From Maricaulis sp047308265 (GTDB taxonomy: Bacteria > Pseudomonadota > Alphaproteobacteria > Caulobacterales > Maricaulaceae): DNA of 64,000 nucleotides. The position numbers and the translations under genes are program-made. Every line of letters starts with the position of its first letter. Position 1 is the stretch's first letter. The notes under the pieces were generated by a model. That model saw only the letters and a list, made by a program, of their open reading frames with translations, did no database searches and was not told the DNA's origin. Shown here in pieces: positions 36,201 to 43,967 of this stretch. The stretch is taken from positions 62,001 to 126,000 of the forward strand of contig NZ_JBKQWY010000010.1 in the NCBI RefSeq assembly GCF_047308265.1. The letters run 5' to 3'.

Positions 36201-36611
36201 TGCCGGGCACGTCTGGTTTTTGTTCAGCCAGTCATAGATCGCATAGCTGTAATCCGGCAGGCCCGCAAACAGGCCGGGTGACGGAATCGTCCGCTCTTCG
36301 GCCTCCGTCTCTTCATCATCGCCGAACGGGTCAACACCGTAGAGAAGGTCGTGCCGAAAATGACTGGCGTTGAGGTCGACCACATCGAGCGTCGCAGTTC
36401 CACCGCGGCCGAAACGGACACGTAACTGGCCCGACGGGTCCAGATAATCGAACGTATCATCGGCAATATTGGTGTGTTCGGGAATCGAATCCGCCTGCTC
36501 TGCTTGGTAGATCGATTGCCATGGAATGCGCGAAATCACGGCTGTGTCGTATGCCGTCAGCAAGGTAACCGCCACAAGGCCCAACCCCACTTTGAGATAG
36601 AACCGCCTCAT
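33213..36611 (-). CDS. Large membrane-anchored or secreted protein with phospholipase C-like helical motif
   Basis: 1132 residues from the ATG at 36611 (GGAGG upstream). A single N-terminal hydrophobic segment (about 6-20) acts as signal anchor or signal peptide. Residues about 150-240 contain NSVHFGSQAEDMYAHLH and EGYAQHFIQDRWAMGHM; the H-x3-D-x6-GH pattern resembles zinc-dependent phospholipase C and S1/P1-type helical folds. Many Cys occur (for example NWCART and DYCAETGRDPCD), consistent with disulfides in the periplasm. The middle (about 715-810) looks beta-rich, possibly an Ig-like insert, and the C-terminal 300 residues are not recognised. It overlaps the upstream lipoprotein gene by ATGA, so the two are probably partners. 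No specific function is claimed. Confidence 0.72.
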   Translation of the reverse strand: MRRFYLKVGLGLVAVTLLTAYDTAVISRIPWQSIYQAEQADSIPEHTNIADDTFDYLDPSGQLRVRFGRGGTATLDVVDLNASHFRHDLLYGVDPFGDDEETEAEERTIPSPGLFAGLPDYSYAIYDWLNKNQTCPAFPDEAYTARCHEFMGWLGAMNSVHFGSQAEDMYAHLHTNALRLAEDAREMREAMSPAERIEYAEEIEEAELLALAYEGYAQHFIQDRWAMGHMWERWAAPDPTQQEAVLPAHLAIGALAGLVHGAEAVVQNMPALEYLLMRADPMSSPLPGPNGVAVPMEYRHVRADGTMSDPIPAVGDERYADMISGQFSLNRYDPAEYNQTLNVPQQIESMRFCTGAGWAEVIRALGPGDEGGYSSFSVPLGADAPTVAVLEHEDCWNNWATNESMALGFLGPNPGRAVAVLAAIDLNVPRFPDVPNEANNPFVSDRTEVVAYATRIWLRGRDDPHGTEVSRGTMESYAGNLASWVGAGDMFNPNSLWGFQSGNAYELPNYVVPIGLESMYTSQQPDALPDYSYRGRDIQTLYGVFSGVFADHWCEHTDVLSEWRADPNVMNREMCEVLGQRIYNGTHPSYEGSQSRERRNERGSVRSMCSIREVSQLESDEQDDRDNPYWLDQGYIPAAEDRQELDGVNTSLDPVVNWCARTPVIALDESVDLNRDNVAVEIDPEDVSLRLSGWDLGLSPGEARLTDPETGEILELDQIVSWTDAEIHFDISDLELVDGRDYTIELRTAATAYHVNGLAMVGLAKVRVTDFEDPEPTYRDLAGLGPCRTSRRSFALVELSAYLDGERRPEGFTRFAEDYARDTAILTDYLTEEVACMRQLRETGLPILRAHAGGFASGYILEEGVYRSQTLMTHSLHAAPLTGIHNGQETTNNFYDVHIDDVDGLIWYLERANRVVQAWDRAINGETAYTRRADVSPFDLMQVATSVEETLRQGFIETEQSDGSSNMPPGMGDFMAQVTGGLTDMSMSVDLYDIDEVGQQATEGILAGLEHWTQVEDTTRGAIVELDVSNLRLLRQFQAGFQAALADGAGDYCAETGRDPCDIYVNLNEFDFEHHNRLLDWMRDMHSNLVFRDSTVMTVGLTANYVDEAGNPRFFKAWPGEFESEAARLGPN

Positions 36612-37147
36612 GGTTGGCCCTCCACCGGTCGACACGGACTGCCTTGAGTCAGAAACACGACCTCAAATGCCGTGGCTTCATCGGAAAGGCCGACGATACG
36701 GTCATATTCGGTTTTGCAGAGATCCGGAGCATCGGCAGACGAGACGCATTGTGAAAGCGTGCCCCCCTGCTCAACGCAACCCATCACACCCGCCAGCATA
36801 TCGCCCCAGCGCGTAATGGCATCCTGACGGTCTGGGTCGTAGAAAACCTGCAGCACAGGGCCGCCATGCGGGGCTGAAATGGTGGCCACATGTTCACAGC
36901 CTGCACTGCCGCCGCAAGGTTGCCAACCACCATAGGGGTCAAAATCGGGATCGTCCGATGGAACACTTTGTGGATCAGATGCCGGACCGGCTGACACTGT
37001 TTCCGAGGAAGGGGCCTCCTCCGGCTGAACCGTCTCGGTTTCAACCGGATCAACGACCGGGTCTGGCTCGGTCTGTTCCGAGGCTCCGCACCCCATCAAG
37101 CCCAAGCCGAGGGCTAGAATACCCACACGTGGAAGCAGTCTCATCAT
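36608..37147 (-). CDS. Small lipoprotein encoded upstream of the large PLC-like protein
   Basis: 179 residues. Basic N-terminus and hydrophobic segment ending in LMGC (lipobox), then about 55 acidic Pro/Glu/Ser-rich residues as a linker, then a compact domain with six Cys (QPCGGSAGCEH, GVMGC, SQCVSS, DLCKTEYD, GSPCRP) likely paired by disulfides. Two adjacent ATGs (37147 and 37144) are possible. The stop overlaps the start of the large protein (ATGA). The start codon and ribosome-binding site lie in a large palindrome. Not recognised as a known family; the context suggests a periplasmic complex with its neighbour. Confidence 0.72.
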   Translation of the reverse strand: MMRLLPRVGILALGLGLMGCGASEQTEPDPVVDPVETETVQPEEAPSSETVSAGPASDPQSVPSDDPDFDPYGGWQPCGGSAGCEHVATISAPHGGPVLQVFYDPDRQDAITRWGDMLAGVMGCVEQGGTLSQCVSSADAPDLCKTEYDRIVGLSDEATAFEVVFLTQGSPCRPVEGQP

Positions 37148-37182
37148 GCTAGCGTCCTCCCCGGGAAGGACGCTAGCATGAT
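37143..37182. repeat. 40-bp near-perfect palindrome covering the lipoprotein start
   Basis: Two 15-bp arms, ATCATGCTAGCGTCC and its exact reverse complement, separated by a 10-base spacer. The 3' arm on the minus-strand mRNA contains the start ATGs, and the GGGGAGG ribosome-binding site is in the spacer and the start of that arm. It lies between eda and the lipoprotein gene, both on the minus strand. Confidence 0.9.
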
Positions 37183-37230
37183 CAACCACAATCTCAATTC
37201 ACAACCTGACGGAAAGCCCCTCTGTCCGGA

Positions 37231-37863
37231 CTAGTCGGCAATCATCGCCATGGCATCACGGGCGTTCTGGGTAATCTGGGCCCAGTCGCCCGCGTTCAGC
37301 GCATCGCCGGGAACCACCCAGGACCCGCCGACACACGCCACATTCGGCAGGGCCAAATAGGTCGGGGCCTGTGTTTTTGTGATGGATCCTGTCGGACAGA
37401 AGGTGATGTCCGGCAGGGGTCCCGCGATGGATTTCAGCCAGGGCGCGCCGCCCGACTGCTCCGCCGGAAAGAATTTCATGGCGGTGAAACCAGCCACCTG
37501 GGCCTGCATGGCCTCGCTTGCCGTGGCCACACCGGGGAGGCTCGCCACACCACTGTCCATCATGGCCGCACTAATCTCGGGTGTCAGACCCGGAGACACC
37601 AGGAAATCGGCACCGGCATTGACGCTGCGCTGGACGTCTTCGCCCGTGCGGATCGTCCCCATGCCGACATAAAGCTCCGGCACCGCTTCTTTCATCGCGG
37701 CAAGGGCATCCAGACCGATCTCGGTACGCAATGTCATCTCGATGACCCGCAAACCGCCTTCGGCCAGGGCCTCGGCCAGAGGAACCGCATGGGCCATGTC
37801 TTTGACAGTCAGGACCGGAATGACGCTGGCCGCATCGAGAATAGTGGAAACAGGAGTGCTCAT
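37231..37863 (-). CDS. eda: 2-keto-3-deoxy-6-phosphogluconate aldolase Eda
   Basis: 210 residues. Cleaves KDPG to pyruvate and glyceraldehyde-3-phosphate. The ATG at 37863 is preferred because GAGGA is 7 bases upstream; ATG 37869 is too close to it. Class I aldolase features: IEMTLRTEIGL with the catalytic Glu region, GMGTI, and the Schiff-base Lys in AMKFFPAEQSGG, then CPTGSI for phosphate binding. Last gene of zwf-pgl-edd-eda. Confidence 0.95.
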   Translation of the reverse strand: MSTPVSTILDAASVIPVLTVKDMAHAVPLAEALAEGGLRVIEMTLRTEIGLDALAAMKEAVPELYVGMGTIRTGEDVQRSVNAGADFLVSPGLTPEISAAMMDSGVASLPGVATASEAMQAQVAGFTAMKFFPAEQSGGAPWLKSIAGPLPDITFCPTGSITKTQAPTYLALPNVACVGGSWVVPGDALNAGDWAQITQNARDAMAMIAD

Positions 37864-37893
37864 GGTCATGTCCTCAAACAGATCAATCAGGGC

Positions 37894-39750
37894 TTATTCA
37901 GCCGGTTCCAGAACCGTGCCGGCCACATCCAAGTCCGGAAACGCCAGGGCGCCGGTTTCCGCAGATGAGACATCGCGCCGGAAGCCTGCAAACAATTCGC
38001 GGCCCATTCCGACAGACGTCGCGGTCAGATCGGCCGTCGCCAGCGTGCGCGAAGCCCATTCCGCCTCATCCACCAGGATTTCCAGCGTGCCGGCTTCGGC
38101 ATCGAGGCGGATCATGTCCCCATCGCGCACCCGGGCAATCGGTCCACCATCCTGCGCCTCTGGCGTCACGTGAATGGCTCCGGGCACCTTGCCCGACGCA
38201 CCGGACATACGCCCGTCGGTGACAATCGCCACCTTGAAGCCCTTGTCCTGCAGCGCGCCGAGCGGCGGGTTAAGCTTGTGCAGCTCCGGCATGCCGATGG
38301 CCTTGGGTCCCTGGAAGCGGACCACGGCCACAAAATCCTTTTCCAGCTCGCCCGCCTTGAAACGGTCAATGATCTCGTCCTGCGAGTGGAAGACGATGGC
38401 CGGTGCCTCAATCAATCGGTTATCCGGTTTGACAGCCGAGACCTTGATCACTGAACGTCCCAGATTGCCGTCCAGCACTTTCAGCCCGCCATCCGCAGAG
38501 AAGGGATCGCTGAGCGGACGGATGATCTCTGGATCACCGCTTTCTTGAGCAGCAGGGCGCCAAACCAGATCATCACCCTCGAGACCCGGCTCTGTCGCAA
38601 AGGCCTCAAGGCCCTCGGCACCCAGCGTCAGGACGTCAGCGTGCAGGAGCCCGCCTTCGAGCAGTTCGCGCATCAGATAGGCCATGCCGCCGGCAGCGTG
38701 GAAATGGTTCACATCGGCCGGGCCGTTGGGATAGATCCGCGCCAGAAGCGGGGTCACTTCGGCCAGTTCGGAGAAATCATCCCACTCCAGAATAATGCCC
38801 GCCGCACGCGCCATGGCCGGCAGGTGCAAGGTATGATTGGTCGAACCGCCGGTGGCGTGCAGACCCACAATGGCATTCACAATGGCCCGTTCGTCGATCG
38901 ACTTGCCGATCGGCTGGAAGTTGTCGCCCAACGCCGTCAGTCCGGCCACCCGCTGCGCCGTCGCCTTGATCAGGGCATCGCGCAAGGGAGTACCCGGGTT
39001 TTCAAATGCCGACCCGGGCACATGAAGGCCCATGACTTCCATCAACATCTGGTTGGAATTGGCCGTGCCGTAGAAGGTGCAGGTTCCCGGAGAGTGATAA
39101 CTTGCGCTTTCCGCAGCCAGGAGCTTGTCGCGTCCCACCTTGCCTTCGGCATAGAGCTGACGGATGCGCGCTTTTTCGGTGTTGGAAATGCCCGAACGCA
39201 TCGGACCGGCAGGCAGGAACAGCACGGGCAGATGGCCAAAGCGCAGCGCACCGATCACAAGGCCTGGAACAATCTTGTCGCAAACACCCAGACAGATCGC
39301 GCCGTCAAACATGTCATGTGACAGCGACACCGCCGTGGCCATGGCAATCACATCGCGGCTGAAGAGCGACAGCTCCATGCCCGGCTGGCCCTGGGTCACC
39401 CCATCACACATCGCCGGAACGCCGCCAGCCACCTGGCCGACCGCTCCGACTTCGCGCAGGGCCGTCTTGATCTTGTCCGGATACTCCGCCAGAGGCTGGT
39501 GCGCCGACAACATATCGTTATAGGCCGTGATAATGCCGATATTGGGCCAGACCAGGTCGCGCAGTGCGTCCTTGTCTTCTCCGCTGGCCGCAAAACCATG
39601 CGCCAGATTCCCGCAGGACAGATGTTTGCGTTTCGGCTCGCGGCTGGCAGCGGCTTCGATCAGATCCAGATAGCGACGACGGCTTTGCGCAGACCGTTCA
39701 CGGATACGGGCCGTGACGGATTCAATCACACTGTTGAGGGGCGCAGTCAT
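37894..39750 (-). CDS. edd: 6-phosphogluconate dehydratase Edd
   Basis: 618 residues. Dehydrates 6-phosphogluconate to KDPG with a [4Fe-4S] cluster; same superfamily as IlvD. Features: PAMCDGVTQGQPGMELSLFS, LGVCDKIVPGL, PGTCTFYGTANSNQM with cluster cysteines, and IVTDGRMSGASGKVPGAIHV. The length matches Edd (about 605) rather than IlvD (about 560-580). Gap of 22 bases to pgl, 30 to eda. Confidence 0.95.
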   Translation of the reverse strand: MTAPLNSVIESVTARIRERSAQSRRRYLDLIEAAASREPKRKHLSCGNLAHGFAASGEDKDALRDLVWPNIGIITAYNDMLSAHQPLAEYPDKIKTALREVGAVGQVAGGVPAMCDGVTQGQPGMELSLFSRDVIAMATAVSLSHDMFDGAICLGVCDKIVPGLVIGALRFGHLPVLFLPAGPMRSGISNTEKARIRQLYAEGKVGRDKLLAAESASYHSPGTCTFYGTANSNQMLMEVMGLHVPGSAFENPGTPLRDALIKATAQRVAGLTALGDNFQPIGKSIDERAIVNAIVGLHATGGSTNHTLHLPAMARAAGIILEWDDFSELAEVTPLLARIYPNGPADVNHFHAAGGMAYLMRELLEGGLLHADVLTLGAEGLEAFATEPGLEGDDLVWRPAAQESGDPEIIRPLSDPFSADGGLKVLDGNLGRSVIKVSAVKPDNRLIEAPAIVFHSQDEIIDRFKAGELEKDFVAVVRFQGPKAIGMPELHKLNPPLGALQDKGFKVAIVTDGRMSGASGKVPGAIHVTPEAQDGGPIARVRDGDMIRLDAEAGTLEILVDEAEWASRTLATADLTATSVGMGRELFAGFRRDVSSAETGALAFPDLDVAGTVLEPAE

Positions 39751-39772
39751 GATGAGTTCCTCCAGCTCGGAC

Positions 39773-40480
39773 CTATTCGGCCCAGTGAACCTGTAGATTG
39801 ATAGATGGATCGAAGATCAGGGACCGGATCGGCAAATCCTCGATTGGTCCGGGAGTATCGGCATCATCGAAGACCCGGCGCTTGACGGGCCCCGTGATCA
39901 TGAGAACCACCAGCTTGGCCTCGCACACAGCGGCCTTGGTCAGAGTCATGCGCTCCAGGAAGTCTCCCGTCACCTCGGACTTGTGGGCCCGTACGGCGGC
40001 CAGGCGTGGACCATCCGAGGCCAGGGCCCGGTCGAGACCGTCCGCATGCGGAAACCATGATGCGGTGTGACCATCGGGACCCATACCCAGCACAACGGCG
40101 TCCAGAGGCCATTTCATGTCCGCCAGGCGCGTTTCAGCCTCCGCCAGACCTTCACCGGGCGTATCGTGAGAGGTTTTCAGCCCCACCAGACAGGTGGATG
40201 CGGCCTCACCGCCCAGCAGATTGTCCTCGACGAAACTTTCATTCGATCCGGCCTCACCGGGCTCAACCCAGCGCTCATCGACCAGAACCGTGGAGACCTT
40301 GTGCCAACCGATCTTCTCGGCAGAGAGAGCCTGATACAAGGGCGCGGGAGATGAGCCCCCCGAAACAGCGAAACTCGCCCGTCCGTCCGCGGAGATGGAT
40401 GCGGACAGCTGGGCCGCGATCTGGTCGCGCAAGGTCTGTGTCATCACCTCTCGAGAGGGATGAGTGGTCCAGGTGAACAT
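39773..40480 (-). CDS. pgl: 6-phosphogluconolactonase Pgl
   Basis: 235 residues from the ATG at 40480 with GGGAGA upstream; family proteins start at this point. Hydrolyses 6-phosphogluconolactone between Zwf and Edd. DevB/SOL-type features: SGGSSPAPLYQAL, TVLVDERWVEPGEAGSNE and VVLGMGPDGHTASWFP. Located between zwf and edd, as expected. Confidence 0.94.
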   Translation of the reverse strand: MFTWTTHPSREVMTQTLRDQIAAQLSASISADGRASFAVSGGSSPAPLYQALSAEKIGWHKVSTVLVDERWVEPGEAGSNESFVEDNLLGGEAASTCLVGLKTSHDTPGEGLAEAETRLADMKWPLDAVVLGMGPDGHTASWFPHADGLDRALASDGPRLAAVRAHKSEVTGDFLERMTLTKAAVCEAKLVVLMITGPVKRRVFDDADTPGPIEDLPIRSLIFDPSINLQVHWAE

Positions 40481-40514
40481 GGCGGTCTCCCGTCTGCTTC
40501 CGGCTGACACAGCG

Positions 40515-41972
40515 TCAGTAACGCGCTCCGTCAAACCATTCCCGATCATCAAGCTTGAGCAATACATCGGCCTCGGAGGGGCCATCCGCGCCCGCGGCAT
40601 AGGAATAAAGATTGGGCGATTCCTGGTCCCAGGCTCCGATAATGCCATCAACCCATTTCCAAGCCGCCTCAACTTCGTCGCGGCGCATAAAGAGGCTGAG
40701 ATTTCCGCGCACGACCGCCATTAACAGGCGTTCATAGGCATCCGGATAGTTCTCTTCGAACGTATCCGCATAACTTAGATTGAGCGGTACATAACGAAGA
40801 CGCAGCCCACCCGGTCCCGGATCCTTCGTCATCAACATCATCTTCACGCCTTCATCCGGCTGAAGACGGATCACGAGGCGGTTGGGATGCAGGCGCCCGG
40901 CGCCCACAATATCGTGCGGTACCGGTTTGAACTGGATCACAATCTCCGAACGGCGCGATGACATGCGCTTGCCCGTTCGCAGATAGAAGGGCACGCCAGC
41001 CCAGCGCCAGTTGTCCACCGCCGCCTTGATCGCCACAAACGTCTCGGTCTCACTCTCCTTGCCCAGCTCGTCCGTGTAACCAGCGACCGGTTCGCCCTCG
41101 ATGGCGCCTGACCGATACTGGGCCCGCACAACATCGCGGGAAATCTCGGCGGGGCCGATCGGACGCAGCGCATCGAGCACTTTCAGCTTTTCATTCCGGA
41201 CCGCGTCGGACCCCAAGCTGGCGGGAGGCTCCATCGCCACAAGACAGGCCAGTTGCAGCAAATGGTTCTGGACCATATCGCGCAAGGCACCAGAGGTATC
41301 GTAATAGCTGGCGCGCTTGCCTGCCCCGAGTGACTCCGCGACGGTAATCTGCACATGGTCAATGCCGTTGGAGTTCCAGATCGGTTCGAACATCCAGTTG
41401 GCAAACCGGAGGATCAACAGATTCTGAACGGTTTCCTTGCCCAGATAGTGATCGATCCGGAAGATATTATTCTCGGGAAACGCATCACACACCGCGCGGT
41501 TGATATCCCGGGCCGATTCCAGGTCCTTGCCGATCGGCTTTTCCAGCACGATCCGGGCATTGGGCGTGCACAGTCCCTCCGCCTTCAGCACTGCGGATAT
41601 CGGGCCATACAGAGCGGGCGGCAGTGCCAGATAATACAAGCGGATCTTGTTGTCGTCCGGGTCCAGTCGATCTTTGAGATCCGCCCATCCCGACCCGGTC
41701 TTGGTCGCATCAACAGAGACATAGCGAACCTGGCTGCAAAACGCGGCCCAGTCTTCGGAGTCCGGCGCGGCATCAACATGCGTATTGGCGAGCGTGTGGT
41801 ACTCGCTATCGGCCATGCTGTCGCGTGAGGCCGCGATAATTCGCGAGTTATCAGGGATCTGGCCATCGCGCCAGCGATGGAAGAGGGCCGGAAGAAGTTT
41901 ACGAAGGGCCAGATCTCCGGTCGCACCGAACACCACAATGTCGAACGGATCGACAGGCAAAAGCTTCGACAT
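40515..41972 (-). CDS. zwf: Glucose-6-phosphate 1-dehydrogenase Zwf
   Basis: 485 residues from the ATG at 41972 (GGGAG 7 bases before). Oxidises glucose-6-phosphate and reduces NAD(P)+. N-terminal Rossmann motif VVFGATGDLALRKLLPAL; catalytic RIDHYLGKE with the substrate-binding Lys and His; YYDTSGALRDMVQNHLLQL follows. First gene of the Entner-Doudoroff operon. Glucokinase, often clustered with these genes, is not in the window. A palindromic operator candidate lies 79 bases upstream. Confidence 0.97.
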   Translation of the reverse strand: MSKLLPVDPFDIVVFGATGDLALRKLLPALFHRWRDGQIPDNSRIIAASRDSMADSEYHTLANTHVDAAPDSEDWAAFCSQVRYVSVDATKTGSGWADLKDRLDPDDNKIRLYYLALPPALYGPISAVLKAEGLCTPNARIVLEKPIGKDLESARDINRAVCDAFPENNIFRIDHYLGKETVQNLLILRFANWMFEPIWNSNGIDHVQITVAESLGAGKRASYYDTSGALRDMVQNHLLQLACLVAMEPPASLGSDAVRNEKLKVLDALRPIGPAEISRDVVRAQYRSGAIEGEPVAGYTDELGKESETETFVAIKAAVDNWRWAGVPFYLRTGKRMSSRRSEIVIQFKPVPHDIVGAGRLHPNRLVIRLQPDEGVKMMLMTKDPGPGGLRLRYVPLNLSYADTFEENYPDAYERLLMAVVRGNLSLFMRRDEVEAAWKWVDGIIGAWDQESPNLYSYAAGADGPSEADVLLKLDDREWFDGARY

Positions 41973-42049
41973 GTCTATTCTCCCAAATCCGGCGAATTCC
42001 ACCGCCTGGACCGTATTCACAGCATCTTGGAGCCTGAATAGGCTCGAAA

Positions 42050-42061
42050 GTTAGCGCTAAA
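42050..42061. promoter_or_regulatory. LacI-family-like operator palindrome upstream of zwf
   Basis: TTAGCGCTAA (42051-42060) is a perfect 10-bp palindrome with a central CG, the form typical of LacI/GalR-family operators (compare the XylR-type core TAGCGCTA in Caulobacter). It is 79 bases before the zwf start, well placed to control the whole zwf-pgl-edd-eda operon. No LacI-family gene is present in the window. Confidence 0.5.
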
Positions 42062-42193
42062 CCTGTCAACCAATATAGGAGTGAGGTCAAGACAATTCGA
42101 CCTTTTGGAGCGATTAAAGACATCCACGAAGGCAAACTCAACGGAAATCCGCGACTTGCCTGCCAGAAATTTAATTCGCACGCGTAATTTATA

Positions 42194-42907
42194 TCACGAG
42201 ACGGGAATTCCGCACAAGGCTGCGATCGTTTTCCAGGGCATGATCGCTGACACGACCCCCAGCGCCACAATGGCCAGACCTACACCGATACGGTGACGGG
42301 CCTGACGCGCCCAACGGACAAAAACGCCCGCGCCCCATGCCGATGACATAACCGCGGGCAGAGTCCCCAGGCCAAATCCGGCCATGATCAGCGCCCCGGT
42401 TGCCGCTGATCCGGACAACATCGCATAGAAGAGTGTCGCATAGACCATGCCGCACGGCAGGAACCCCCAGACCAGACCGGCGAACAAAGGGGAAGCCTGA
42501 GCCGCAGGCCCGGTTCCCAGACGGGCAAACACGCCAGACAATCCATGGGTCAATCGATCAAGTCCGGCCAGGGACGGTGCCCAACCCGCAACGGACAATC
42601 CGATATAGACAAGGGTCAATCCGCCCAGCCAGCGCAATAACGCATAGGCCTCACCGTGATCGAAGAGAAGATAGGTATTGGACCCCAGAGCCCCAAGGAC
42701 GCCACCAGCGAAAACATAGCCTGTCACCCGACCGAGTTGAGACAGGAGCAGGGTCTGGGCACGCGCAACACCATCTTCAGAGGGCGACATGCCAATCATC
42801 AAGGACGAAGCGATTCCCCCGCACATGCCGACGCAATGAAGGCTCGACGCGAGCCCGGCCAGAAGACCGGCGAACAGCGTAAAATCAGTCAGCGAGACAG
42901 GCGGCAT
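42194..42907 (-). CDS. TauE/SafE-DsbD-like membrane protein associated with cbb3 assembly genes
   Basis: 237 residues with about six membrane helices. The N-terminal helix carries SSLHCVGMCGGI, a Cys-containing motif, and a later helix has LVWGFLPCGMVYATLFYA, as in the DsbD_2/SafE-like family that often sits beside ccoS in cbb3 oxidase clusters. Likely role is copper or thiol handling for oxidase assembly, by association. It is 891 bases beyond the end of ccoS and separated from it by the oppositely oriented DUF2189 gene. Confidence 0.82.
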   Translation of the reverse strand: MPPVSLTDFTLFAGLLAGLASSLHCVGMCGGIASSLMIGMSPSEDGVARAQTLLLSQLGRVTGYVFAGGVLGALGSNTYLLFDHGEAYALLRWLGGLTLVYIGLSVAGWAPSLAGLDRLTHGLSGVFARLGTGPAAQASPLFAGLVWGFLPCGMVYATLFYAMLSGSAATGALIMAGFGLGTLPAVMSSAWGAGVFVRWARQARHRIGVGLAIVALGVVSAIMPWKTIAALCGIPVS

Positions 42908-43027
42908 GGTCTTTCTCTCTCTACAGAAGGATATGTGTGACCGGAAAATTCCAACAATAAAAGTGTGGCGACTTGCCGCGCGGCCAAATCTCCGCTTCAG
43001 TAGGGCAAAACAACGGGGAGAATTTCA

Positions 43028-43801
43028 ATGATCAAGCTCAATAAGGTGCGGCGTGACGCCCCTTGGACATGGATCAAGCTCGGTTGGCGGGATCTGACCC
43101 AGGCGCCCGGCGTGAGCCTGGCCTATGGCCTTATCTTCACCGGCGTGGGCGCACTGCTGACCCTCGGCCTCGCACTGATGGACCAGCTGGTCATTGCGCC
43201 GGTTGTCATGAGCGGGTTTGCCCTGATTGCCCCGGCCCTCGCCATTGGTATTTACCAGGTTAGCCGGGCCATGGAACGTGGAGAAAAACCCCGCTTCCGG
43301 ATGGTGATTTCCCGCTATCCCGGTCGTCTGTCGCAGATTGCCTTTCTCAGCCTCTTGCTACTCATGCTGCTCCTGCTGTGGGTCCGGGTCGCCCAGTTCA
43401 TCTTTATCCTGGTCAGTCCGGATGCTCCGATCGAACCCGGCCCCTTCCTTGAATACATTCTCACCACCCCTCAAGGTCTGAGCCTGGCCGTTATCGGAAC
43501 GCTGGTCGGCGCAGTCCTGGCCGCTGCGGCCTTCGCCATTTCAGCCATCGCCTTTCCCATGCTGGTGGATCAGGATGTCGATGCCATCACCGCGCTGGTC
43601 GCCAGCATACGTGCCGTCTTCTCCCAGCCCTTTGTCATGCTGACCTGGGCCTGGCTTATCGCTTTCATGGTCACAGCCGGCATCGCCGTCTTCCTGATCG
43701 GGTTGACCGTGACCTTCCCGTGGATCGCGCACGCGACCTGGCATGCCTACAAGGATTTTGCGCCAGAGCCGGAACAGTCCGCAGCGTCGAAAACCGCCTA
43801 A
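43028..43801 (+). CDS. DUF2189 integral membrane protein
   Basis: 257 residues with five to six predicted membrane helices. The DUF2189 pattern is visible: WIKLGWRDLTQAPGVSLAYGL near the start, APALAIGIYQVSRAMERGE, PMLVDQDVDAITALVAS and a C-terminal WIAHATWHAYKDF. No biochemical function is known. GGGGAG precedes the ATG. It is the only plus-strand gene within the cco region. The stop overlaps the ccoS stop by 4 bases tail-to-tail. The link to oxidase assembly is positional only. Confidence 0.88.
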   Translation: MIKLNKVRRDAPWTWIKLGWRDLTQAPGVSLAYGLIFTGVGALLTLGLALMDQLVIAPVVMSGFALIAPALAIGIYQVSRAMERGEKPRFRMVISRYPGRLSQIAFLSLLLLMLLLLWVRVAQFIFILVSPDAPIEPGPFLEYILTTPQGLSLAVIGTLVGAVLAAAAFAISAIAFPMLVDQDVDAITALVASIRAVFSQPFVMLTWAWLIAFMVTAGIAVFLIGLTVTFPWIAHATWHAYKDFAPEPEQSAASKTA

Positions 43802-43965
43802 CGGGGTTTGCGTTCAGTGAGCGGCTTGTCGTCATCCATAAGGATGCGATGAGCCGCGCCCTCCATATCCTCGAACTGGCCTGACCGGACACTCCACAAG
43901 AAGGCCCACAGCCCGGAGCCACCCAGGATCAGTGCAATCGGGATCAGCCAAACCAGAACGGACAT
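43798..43965 (-). CDS. ccoS: CcoS, cbb3 oxidase assembly protein
   Basis: 55 residues. Begins SVLVWLIPIALILGGSGLWA, a single membrane helix, then FLWSVRSGQFEDMEGAAHRIL, the conserved CcoS segment, and a short acidic/basic tail. CcoS (FixS) is needed for insertion of redox cofactors into cbb3 oxidase. It follows ccoI by 2 bases. Found by direct translation; too short for many gene finders. Confidence 0.92.
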   Translation of the reverse strand: MSVLVWLIPIALILGGSGLWAFLWSVRSGQFEDMEGAAHRILMDDDKPLTERKPR

Positions 43966-43967
43966 GA

